A stretch of 15,279 nt of DNA from NCBI GenBank assembly GCA_900546385.1, contig URCT01000063.1, forward strand, positions 1 to 15,279. Reading direction: 5' to 3'. Shown here in pieces: positions 1 through 7,500 of the stretch. Both the position numbers and the translations under genes were made by a program. Every line of letters starts with the position of its first letter. Position 1 is the first letter of the stretch. Below the pieces are notes generated by a model that worked only from the letters and a program-made list of their open reading frames with translations, was not told where the DNA came from and did not search any database. Source of the DNA: an uncultured Eubacteriales bacterium. Its GTDB lineage: Bacteria; Bacillota; Clostridia; Oscillospirales; CAG-382.

Positions 1-205
1 TATCCGGCAGTAAAAACGGGTCATGCAAAAGCTCTGCACGGCCGAAGAGGTATTCTTTTGCCGCATCGGGATCGGTAATACCACGGGAAGCCATGAGCTT
101 TGCCGTAAAATCGGAAATACCCAACGTATCGGCAAGCTTTTGCGCAAGGGTCTCATCGACCTTTCCGATCGTCCAAAAGGTATTTCCGGCAGATTTCATA
201 TGCAT
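1..205 (-). CDS. recJ: Single-stranded-DNA-specific exonuclease RecJ, N-terminal fragment (runs off left edge)
   Basis: The first 68 codons of a minus-strand gene are present; the rest lies beyond position 1. The translation contains W11, then LAQKLADTLGIS, RGITDPDAAKEYL and DPFLLPD, which is the typical pre-DHH opening of RecJ. RecJ is a 5'-3' single-strand DNA exonuclease acting in recombination and repair. The catalytic DHH motifs lie outside the window, so activity cannot be judged. The start is ATG at 205 or ATG at 199; an in-frame TAA at 212-214, the stop of the preceding gene, rules out any earlier start. Only 6 bp separate the two genes and I see no good Shine-Dalgarno at the right distance (AAGGAG at 232-237 is about 26 nt away), so translation is probably coupled to the upstream RseC-like gene. 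Identification rests on a short conserved segment but the pattern is characteristic. Confidence 0.85.
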   Translation of the reverse strand, partial: MHMKSAGNTFWTIGKVDETLAQKLADTLGISDFTAKLMASRGITDPDAAKEYLFGRAELLHDPFLLPD

Positions 206-211
206 ACGCTG

Positions 212-658
212 TTACGGCAAATCGCTGCCGCTCTCCTTCATAATTTTTGTAATCACAGTTTGGCTTTTTGCAGCACTGACGCGGTCACCCCAAAAGGCAA
301 GCGCCACAAAAGACAGCACAAAGGCCGCAATCCCACTGCCAATGCCCCCCCCGGCTGAAACCAGTGCGCCTGTCACACCGCCTAAAAGCACGGCTATGAC
401 AAACGGCAATCCGAACAAGGCAAACGCCAAACCCAGTGTAAAACGGTTTTCACTGTACAGCTCCACCACATCGCCCTTATGCACACCGATCGGGTCATGC
501 GCGTCAACCGTAATGTCGACCGGGTCACTGTCAAACGTAAATTCCGCATGGCAGGCACCGCCGGCACATCCTTTGCAGGCGGCACAGGGACTTTCGCGAA
601 AAACACGCACCGTTGCTGTTCCATCAGCAGCCGCAAGCACGGTTCCGGTTGTTTTCAT
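212..658 (-). CDS. RseC/MucC-like small membrane protein with four-cysteine cluster
   Basis: This 148-residue protein has an N-terminal beta-rich part with a cysteine cluster (C25, C28, C31, C36 in SPCAACKGCAGGAC). Two hydrophobic spans follow, roughly residues 67-87 and 92-115. This is the architecture of the RseC/MucC family (PF04246), whose members in Proteobacteria modulate sigma-E or form part of the SoxR-reducing system; in Clostridia the role is not established. I chose ATG at 658 because GGAGGA sits 5-6 nt upstream; the longer version would start with TTG at 676 and would include that ribosome binding site in its coding sequence. The gene follows the FAD oxidoreductase by about 30 bp and precedes recJ by 6 bp, all in one direction. 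The neighbouring flavoprotein and the cysteines suggest a redox link, but that is inference. Confidence 0.8.
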   Translation of the reverse strand: MKTTGTVLAAADGTATVRVFRESPCAACKGCAGGACHAEFTFDSDPVDITVDAHDPIGVHKGDVVELYSENRFTLGLAFALFGLPFVIAVLLGGVTGALVSAGGGIGSGIAAFVLSFVALAFWGDRVSAAKSQTVITKIMKESGSDLP

Positions 659-688
659 GGGATTCCTCCGTTTCAAGCACGTATCGGT

Positions 689-2323
689 TTAACAATCGTT
701 TTTCAATTTTTCTAAATACAGCAGTGCGCTTTTTATGCCATCCACCGCCGCGCTTGTAATGCCGCCGGCAAATCCGGCACCTTCGCCGCACGGATAGAGG
801 TTCGGCGCGGAAACCGATGTGCCGCCAGGCGTTCTGTCCATACGAATCGGACTGGAAGTACGCGTTTCGGGAGCTGTTAAGATCGCGTCCGGCACAGAAA
901 AGCCGGTTATATGCTTTTCAAATAAGCCGAATCCTGCCTTTAACGAGTCTGTAATAAACGGCGGAAACAACGCCGAAAGGCGGCAGTAAGCAGTTTTACC
1001 GGTATAGGTCGGCTGAATGCGGTCGGCTGTATGCGCGCTTGTATCCGTCAGAAAATCACCAAGCGTTTGAATCGGTGCGGTTCCGTTTGCGCCGGCAAGT
1101 GTAAACGCCGCACGTTCAATCTGTTTTTGAAAGCCGATCGCGCCTTCAACAGTAGCGCCGTAATCACTCGGATCAACCGAAACGGCGATAGCGGCATTGG
1201 CGTTTTTGCCGTCACGGGCGTAGTAGCTCATGCCGTTCGTGACGATTTCGTCCGACGAAGACGCTGAAGCCACCACCACGCCGCCCGGACACATACAAAA
1301 CGAATAGACCGCCCGTGAACCGACCTTTGCGGAAAGTGTATAGGAGGCCGGATCCAAGGACGGACACCCGGCATATTTGCCGTATAACGCCGTATCGATG
1401 TCCTCTTGCAGATGCTCCACACGCACGCCGACCGAAAACGGCTTGGGCGAGAGCGTGATGTCATTTTGCGTCAAAACGGAAAATGTATCGCGTGCGCTGT
1501 GACCGACGCACAAAAACAGCGCCGAACACGCGATATCGCCTGCGCTTGTCCGCACGGCAGAAATCGTGCCGTCCGAGGCTTTGACAATTCCCGAAAAGGT
1601 TGTGTCGAACAGAAATCGGCCGCCCAAACGAGCGATTTCCTCACGGAGATTTTTCACGACGATGCGCAGTTTATCCGTGCCGATATGCGGCTTTGCAAGA
1701 TACATGATCTCCTCCGGCGCACCGAAAGCGCAAAATGTGCGAAGCACATAGCCGCATAATGGGTCGCTGATACGCGTCAAAAGCTTGCCATCGGAAAACG
1801 TTCCGGCGCCGCCTTCGCCGAACTGCACATTGGTGTTTTCGTCGAGAATACCGGTTTTCCAATACGTTTCGACCTTCTCGGTGCGTTTTTCGATTTTGCT
1901 GCCGCGCTCGACAATGATCGGTTGCAGCCCGGCCTTTGCCAAGGCATAGGCGCAAAACATACCGGCCGGACCGAAGCCGACAACGACCGGACTTTCATAT
2001 TTGTTTTCAGCCTTGCAAAATACCGAAAAGTCCGGCGTATAGGGTCGGACAACGGAAAACGGCGGCGAAAGCTTTTGATAGTTCGTTTCTGAAATCACTT
2101 CACGCGGAACCATCGAAACGGTATAAATATAGAAAATTTTATTTTTATTCCGTGCGTCCACCGATTTTTTATACACAAAAAAGTCAGCTTCGCCGAAAGC
2201 CTTTGAAAGCGTTCGGCGATAGCGGTTCTCAGCGATTTCAAGCGCTTCGGCATCGTGCTCGGCACTTGATTTTCGTGTCAGGGCGACATGGATATCACGC
2301 AAAAGGATGAGCGGTTGATTCAT
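689..2323 (-). CDS. FAD-dependent oxidoreductase, COG2509-type (uncharacterised dehydrogenase family)
   Basis: The protein has 544 residues. Residues 1-100 form an N-terminal extension typical of COG2509 proteins. A Rossmann FAD site follows: PVVVGFGPAG at 112-121, with the acidic ribose-binding end ERG at 139-141. FGEGGAGTFSDGKL at 168-181 is a hallmark of this family. The C-terminal FAD motif is LYPCGEGAGFAGGITSAAVDG-like, with a Gly-Glu-Gly core. No membrane span or signal peptide is visible, so it should be cytosolic. Substrate and partner are unknown for the family. The ATG at 2323 overlaps the TGA of cdaR in an ATGA junction, implying translational coupling; GGAG lies about 10 nt upstream. 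The family call is secure, a precise function is not. Confidence 0.88.
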   Translation of the reverse strand: MNQPLILLRDIHVALTRKSSAEHDAEALEIAENRYRRTLSKAFGEADFFVYKKSVDARNKNKIFYIYTVSMVPREVISETNYQKLSPPFSVVRPYTPDFSVFCKAENKYESPVVVGFGPAGMFCAYALAKAGLQPIIVERGSKIEKRTEKVETYWKTGILDENTNVQFGEGGAGTFSDGKLLTRISDPLCGYVLRTFCAFGAPEEIMYLAKPHIGTDKLRIVVKNLREEIARLGGRFLFDTTFSGIVKASDGTISAVRTSAGDIACSALFLCVGHSARDTFSVLTQNDITLSPKPFSVGVRVEHLQEDIDTALYGKYAGCPSLDPASYTLSAKVGSRAVYSFCMCPGGVVVASASSSDEIVTNGMSYYARDGKNANAAIAVSVDPSDYGATVEGAIGFQKQIERAAFTLAGANGTAPIQTLGDFLTDTSAHTADRIQPTYTGKTAYCRLSALFPPFITDSLKAGFGLFEKHITGFSVPDAILTAPETRTSSPIRMDRTPGGTSVSAPNLYPCGEGAGFAGGITSAAVDGIKSALLYLEKLKNDC

Positions 2324-3018
2324 GCGGCGTTTTCTCCGTTTTCGACAGGTTCTTCGGGAACTGGCTTTTCGGTAACGACAATCTTTACGGTTGATACGGC
2401 AGCCGTCTCCTCGCCGGTATATGAAGAAAACGCATTCACGTTTTCGGGAACGGCAATGGTCAGCTCATATTCGCCCGGCGCGTCGATCCAAGAACGGTTT
2501 GTTTTTAAGGCGTTGACAGCCTCCACATCGTTCACCGCGCCTTTTAAGTAAACCGCTGAGGGTGTGACCGTATAGTCAAAGCGGTTTTTATCGATGACAA
2601 GATCCGGCTGCACATCAAACAATGCGGTTTTATACACCGGCACATCGATTTCCACCTCCGAAGGTGTCATAACGATGTATTTCGACTGAATTTCGTAGTT
2701 GTTGGTATCATAAAGCGTGATTTTGGCGTTGGAGGTAACGGCATTTTTGATGCTGCCGACATTCAATTGTACGGTGGCTTTGGAGACAGCGTTAATATCG
2801 GTTTCCGGGCCTTTTAAGGTAACGGTGTTTGCCGAGAGCACCGGCGTGCCGAGTTCATACGGATACTGAATGTTATAGCTTAACACCGGTTCAAGCTCCA
2901 TCTGCTTTTCGATGGTCTTATCGACGGAAATCTTGATTTGCGTCACGCTTTTATCCGTGACCTTTACCGAGGTCGGTACGGAAACATTCAAATCCATATG
3001 TGCCGCGTTCGGTAACAC
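2320..3018 (-). CDS. cdaR: CdaR (YbbR-domain c-di-AMP cyclase regulator), C-terminal part after a frameshift
   Basis: This frame carries the C-terminal two thirds of a CdaR/YbbR protein: repeated beta-rich units such as LNVSVPTSVKVTDKSVTQIK, VTLKGPETDINAVSKATVQL and VYLKGAVNDVEAVNAL, which match the spacing of YbbR repeats (PF07949). The C-terminus is acidic (PVPEEPVENGENAA). It has no credible start of its own: the nominal GTG at 3018 has no Shine-Dalgarno, and the first residues (up to about 2998) are out-of-frame sequence. True CdaR sequence resumes at DLNVSVP, next to 2995. Removing one C from 2994-2995 on the plus strand joins it to the N-terminal part into one 346-residue protein of normal length for CdaR. 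It overlaps the next gene by 4 bp (ATGA). Confidence 0.8.
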   Translation of the reverse strand: MLPNAAHMDLNVSVPTSVKVTDKSVTQIKISVDKTIEKQMELEPVLSYNIQYPYELGTPVLSANTVTLKGPETDINAVSKATVQLNVGSIKNAVTSNAKITLYDTNNYEIQSKYIVMTPSEVEIDVPVYKTALFDVQPDLVIDKNRFDYTVTPSAVYLKGAVNDVEAVNALKTNRSWIDAPGEYELTIAVPENVNAFSSYTGEETAAVSTVKIVVTEKPVPEEPVENGENAA

Positions 3019-3361
3019 TGCTTAAATCGACGGAAGCATGAATGTTTTCCGAATTGATCTCGTTTAAGATGCTCTTAGTTCCGGTAATCGTGACATCGAC
3101 CGCGTTTTCATAGCCGCTGACTACATCTAATCCCAGATTGGTATTAAAATTTTCGATTGAAATCGGTATTTCCTTAAAGACACGCGTTTCCTCCACTGCC
3201 TGGAAGACATACAGCCACAAGGCAAACGCCGCCAAAACCGAGAGAATTTTCGGCAAAAGATTATTCGTCTTTTTTTCCTGCTTCGGATTGCCGTTTGCGT
3301 CAAAATCGGTTTCGATGTTCTTAAACACGTCTTTGTTCTGATTGGGTGAAATCGGTGCCAT
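2951..3361 (-). CDS. cdaR: CdaR, N-terminal part: membrane anchor and first YbbR repeat, frameshifted
   Basis: CdaR is the membrane-anchored extracytoplasmic partner that modulates the diadenylate cyclase CdaA encoded just upstream. This frame shows a short charged cytoplasmic N-terminus, one membrane span at about residues 35-54 (LLPKILSVLAAFALWLYVFQ), and the first YbbR repeat (about 56-122, including VDVTITGTKSILNEI and VDLSSVTERGTY). After Y122 the frame degenerates into GFECFRTDLGKGHG and stops at 2951. The continuation DLNVSVP lies in the neighbouring frame, so one extra base at 2994-2995 breaks the gene. The ATG at 3361 has AAAGGAAG 6 nt upstream. The gap to the cdaA stop is 29 bp. If the frameshift is real, the product keeps its anchor but loses most YbbR repeats; if it is a sequencing error, the gene is intact. 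Confidence 0.82.
   Translation of the reverse strand: MAPISPNQNKDVFKNIETDFDANGNPKQEKKTNNLLPKILSVLAAFALWLYVFQAVEETRVFKEIPISIENFNTNLGLDVVSGYENAVDVTITGTKSILNEINSENIHASVDLSSVTERGTYGFECFRTDLGKGHG
2994..2995 (-). other. Single-base insertion that splits cdaR
   Basis: On the minus strand the sequence reads GGCACATATGGATTTGAA. With a single G in place of GG, the frame would read G-T-Y-D-L-N-V-S, giving an uninterrupted YbbR protein of 347 codons including the stop (3361 to 2320 minus one base). No slippery heptamer is present, so programmed frameshifting is unlikely. Confidence 0.75.
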
Positions 3362-3390
3362 GACGAACTTCCTTTCCGCAGATTTATATC

Positions 3391-4245
3391 TTAATGACGG
3401 AATTTCCGTATAAGCGGATTTTCCTTCTTTTGCTCCTGTTCTTGGCCGACAAGCAGTGAAATCAGTGTTTGTCGAAGCGAATCCGGCGTATAATCGCGCG
3501 TTAGCTTTCCTTCGATGGCCGTGGAGATGGTGCCGGTTTCTTCGGAAACGACCACGACGACAGCATCGGAGTTTTCGCTCATGCCGAGTGCCGCCCGATG
3601 ACGTGTGCCGAGATCCTTGTTGATGCCTTCATTGGAGCTTAGCGGCAAAAAGCAGCCGGCCGAATACAAGCGACAGCCGCGAATGACAAGTGCACCGTCA
3701 TGCAAAGGTGCTTTGTTGAAGAAAATGTTTTTGATCAAATATTCCGTCGGCTCGGCATCGATAATCGTACCGGTTTTGATGACATCGCCAAGCTTTGTGG
3801 TGCGTTCAAACACGATTAACGCACCGACCATTTCGCTCGAAAACGAGGCGCAGGCATCGGTGATGGCATCGATGCATTTGACAAGATCGGAAAGCGTGCG
3901 TTTGTCGTTCTTGCGGTTGATGCTGTTAATAAAGGAGTTTCCGCCGACTTTTTCAAGAAAATAGCGCAGTTCCGACTGGAAAACGATCATAAGGCCGATA
4001 ATGCCGACCTGTACGACGTTGCTGAGAAGGAAGTTCAGCGCGTACATATTGAAAACATCGCTTAAGAGAAGCAGAATGATGATAAAAAAGACGCCGACCG
4101 CCAGTTTCCCGGCACGTCTGTCCTTGACAAATTTGAATATGTAATAGAACACGACCGATACGATGGCAATATCCAAAATATCGAAAAAGGTAATCGCTGT
4201 GATTCGGCTAATGATAAACTCAACCAACGACAGAATAAAATCCAT
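3391..4245 (-). CDS. cdaA: Diadenylate cyclase CdaA (membrane-bound DAC enzyme)
   Basis: CdaA makes cyclic di-AMP from two ATP. The 284-residue protein has three N-terminal membrane spans (about 20-38, 45-63, 72-90) and a cytosolic DisA_N/DAC domain (about 105-255). The catalytic signatures are visible: PLHDGALVI with DGA at 183-185, GTRHRAALG with RHR at 215-217, and SEETGTIS at 234-241. The length is normal for CdaA. A strong AAGGTGG lies 7 nt before the ATG at 4245, and a consensus-like promoter lies at 4319-4347. cdaR follows 29 bp downstream. In many Firmicutes the third gene is glmM; here it is an FAD oxidoreductase instead. The residues needed for catalysis appear intact. Confidence 0.96.
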   Translation of the reverse strand: MDFILSLVEFIISRITAITFFDILDIAIVSVVFYYIFKFVKDRRAGKLAVGVFFIIILLLLSDVFNMYALNFLLSNVVQVGIIGLMIVFQSELRYFLEKVGGNSFINSINRKNDKRTLSDLVKCIDAITDACASFSSEMVGALIVFERTTKLGDVIKTGTIIDAEPTEYLIKNIFFNKAPLHDGALVIRGCRLYSAGCFLPLSSNEGINKDLGTRHRAALGMSENSDAVVVVVSEETGTISTAIEGKLTRDYTPDSLRQTLISLLVGQEQEQKKENPLIRKFRH

Positions 4246-4318
4246 AACAACGCCACCTTATCTGTGATATGGAAACGGTTTCCGGCCGTCTCGCAATGCC
4301 TATACCGATCCTTTCATC

Positions 4319-4347
4319 ATTATAGCACAAAGTCCGTCATTTGAAAA
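4319..4347 (-). promoter_or_regulatory. Sigma-A type promoter for the cdaA operon
   Basis: On the minus strand TTTTCA (4347-4342) is followed by a 17-bp spacer and a perfect TATAAT (4324-4319). Transcription would start near 4312, leaving a leader of about 65 nt before the cdaA ATG. It sits just downstream of the terminator of the preceding gene, as expected for a separate operon. Confidence 0.75.
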
Positions 4348-4427
4348 CAGTTTTTCGGAAAAAAGATATGTTTTTTTACATTTATGCGAAAAACAGCGAC
4401 CGGTTTCCGGCGCGTGCGTTCAAAATC

Positions 4428-4498
4428 AAAAAACAGCCGCTATTTCGGGTTTCCGCCAAAAGGAGAGAAAGCGGCACACCGAAACACGGCTGTTTTTT
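4428..4498 (-). terminator. Rho-independent terminator of the SLH protein gene
   Basis: Arms AAAAAACAGCCG (4428-4439) and CGGCTGTTTTTT (4487-4498) are a perfect 12-bp inverted repeat. The interval contains further pairing (TTTCGG at 4443-4448 with CCGAAA at 4479-4484, and CCGC with GCGG), so the hairpin is long and interrupted. On the minus strand the stem ends in a run of six U. It lies about 35 bp after the stop codon of the SLH protein. Confidence 0.8.
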
Positions 4499-4533
4499 AT
4501 CAAGTTAAGCGGTTATGCGAAGCGGATTCCGCA

Positions 4534-7500
4534 TCAATCTTTAAGTTCAATGCGGATATCGGAAACAAGGTAGCTTACACCGCAGTTATTGACCGGGTTC
4601 GACCAGAACTGGAAGCAATCCTTGTTGGACGGCTTGTAGGCACCGTCAACCGTATATTCCGCCGTGACCTCCGTCCAACCGGCATCATCCGGCGTGTTGA
4701 TCGAGCCAATAACGTGGTTCGAAACGGTTTCTCCGTCCGAGCCGTAAATGAAGTTGCCGCCGATGGTATTCTTATCGTAACCGTTGTTGTGGAAATCCTT
4801 TAACGGATAAATGCGATAGGAAATCGTATAGGTCTTTCCGGGTTCGAAATTCATGAAGATGTTGAAATACGTCCACTTTCTGTCGCTTGCCGTGGTCTTG
4901 ATTTCAAACACCTTGACGTTTTCATCATCCGGGTCAGCGATAACGGTCATTTTGCCGTTTTCAACGTTGTAGCGAGCGCCCTTGACGAGCTCTTCACCGG
5001 CGTTCCAAACAATCTCTTTCGGCTTTTCCACGACACGGATAACGCCGTCGGGATTGGTGAGCAGAATCTTAATGGAATCGATCGAGAAAGTGCCTTCTGC
5101 TTCAAACGGGTCAAAGCGGATCTTGCCGATGGTGGAGGTCCAGTTGACATTTTCAGTCATATCAAATTCGAGGTCGATAAACTTGCCGTTACTGGAAAGG
5201 CCTTTGGTCTTGATCTGAACGACATCGTTTCCGTTGAAGGAACCGCTCGGCGGAGCAAAGAACAGCGACGAGGTGATTTCATCAACGCCTTCCGCAACGC
5301 CGCCGGTGACATCGTAAGCCATGCGAACAATGACCTTTTCATACTTGACAGCCGGAAGAACGATGTTCGGCGAGTTGAGAACCGGGTCGTGCCGTCTGCC
5401 GTTGGAAAGCGATTTGAAGGAAACAACGCCGCCCTTGTGTTCGGTGACCTCCGCGCAGGCGATGGTGAAACCATCCAAGTAACCGTCGATGCTGAAATCC
5501 CAGACCATATCTAAGTTGGCATCGTCTCTTTCGCCGCTTGCATCGTGATGTAACAGCGTATACTTGTTGCCGTCAACCGTCAATTTAAGGCCGAGTGCCT
5601 TTGCCATTGCATCGATTTCGATCATGGGAATGCCGTCCATCAGGGTTGCTTTTCCCTTTAAGGAAACAACGCCCTTGTCGGTTTGCGCTTTATCGCTGTC
5701 CATCGTGAATATGATATACGTGTCATCGGCACCGTACAGCGAGAGTTCTTTCTTATCGAAATCCCAACGGTAGAAAATGCCGAGTTTTGCGTAGAAGCTT
5801 GCCGCATACGGGTCGATGGCGGCAAACAGAGCGCCGTTTTCGAGAACCGGCTGGAAGGTGACCGGCGTCGGTGCAACTTCGGCATTCAGATAAATCTCAT
5901 AGCCGGTTGGCGCGTCGAGAAGCTCGACAAGCTGGATCTCGTATTCGCAGTTACCGCGTTCAATCGGGTCGATACGAATGCGCTTGACAAGGCCGCTCCA
6001 GGTCGAGCAAGCCGAGAGATTCACAAGATATTCGTGGAATTCGCCGTCAGCGGTAATATCAAAGTTGATATTCTTCTTTTCGTTCCATGCCTGATCGGAT
6101 TCGGTTATGAAGAAAATCTGACCTTTTACTTTTTCAGTTTCAGCAGTTGCCTTATAGATAATACGGAGGTATTCCGCGTCAGCGGCGTTGATATTGATGT
6201 CCTTCGTTGTAATAATGGCAAAGTCTGCGCCGCTGCTTTTGCCGTGCAGGCCGGAAGACGTATATTCTACGAATTCATTGCCGTGGCTGTTGCGGAAAAT
6301 CTGCTCTGTGTCGGATTTTGTAAAATCATACGAAAGCGTAACAGTAAGATCATCCAAATCCACTGCTTTTTCGTCGGCTAACTCATAGCGGCGAATACGC
6401 TTGAAGGATTGGTTGTACAGTGCATTGTAGCGTGCGCGGGTGTCATCGTCCGGTCTTAAATCGGTATGCTCGCCCTTCTTTGTATAAGCGTCACTGATGG
6501 CATCGAGGTAATCGAAGCCCATGCGGTTGGTCGGGAGAATGTAATGGCCTTCGCCGAACTCGTTCCAGTTGCTCAAAATGACCATATCGGTCTGCCACGG
6601 CTCACCCGTGCGTTTGGCAAGAAAGTCGTCCTTCACCCATTTTAACAGGTTCGTATAGTCTTCTTTGGTGATGAGCGGCGAACGGCTGTTGCCCTGACCT
6701 AAGAACATATTGCAGAAGCCGACGCCGACCGTCGGAACAGATGTGATTCCGGCCGCCTTGGTTTCTTCGTCCTGCGTGGTGAGCTTGGTCTTCTGGAATT
6801 CCGGATCAAACGCGTTCTGCCCCCAGTTATAGGCGTAGCGTCCGTCAAAGCCCATGCGCTTGATTTGGTCGTTTGTGCCGTTGCAGACAAGGATAATAGC
6901 ACCGTCGTAGCCGAGGTCAACGCAGGTTTGTCTCAAATAATCGATTTCCGCCTTGACGGCTTCTTCGGATTTGAAGATGTTCATGAGAGTTTCGGTGCGG
7001 TAAATGGTAATGAGCGGCTTATTATCGATGGTGAAATAACGGTCTTTATCGTACAGGTAGTATTCCTTCCAATAATCGACGATGTTCTTGCGGAACTGTT
7101 CGGAGTTGGAAGGAAGGTTGGCACTGTTTTCCCACATGATCGCATATTTCATGCTGTCGGTATATTTGGAATCGAGCTGTGCGGAAAGCGCAAAGCTGTT
7201 GCGCGGCGTTTTGACCGGTGCAGACGGCGTACCGCTGTACCAGCAGATCAGCTTGAAATCCACGCCATGTTCGATGAGCCACTTGGTTTCCCAGTCGGCA
7301 ACCTCCGTCGAGCCTTCATCAAACATACCGAGATACGGATACAGCTCATCGTAAGCCGACGTGTAGTCCCAGCCGAACTGGAAGCCGTTGCGCCAGATAT
7401 CGCACACTTCGATGCCGACGATGGTATCATCCGAAGCGACCGCTTTCGGCTCGGGCACATAGTCCGGCTGTTCATCGAACGAATTGCAGACAAACAGGTC

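Noticed and set aside
93..692. Open frame of 199 codons on the plus strand
   Set aside because: Low-complexity Ser/Pro/Thr translation antisense to the RseC-like gene and recJ, both of which have family patterns.
2990..3000. Programmed ribosomal frameshift in cdaR
   Set aside because: There is no slippery heptamer, no nearby Shine-Dalgarno stimulator and no obvious downstream pseudoknot; a plain one-base insertion explains the data better.
5683..6381. Open frame of 232 codons on the plus strand, opposite the SLH protein gene
   Set aside because: Antisense shadow with no recognisable motifs; it covers the beta-module region that is well explained on the minus strand.
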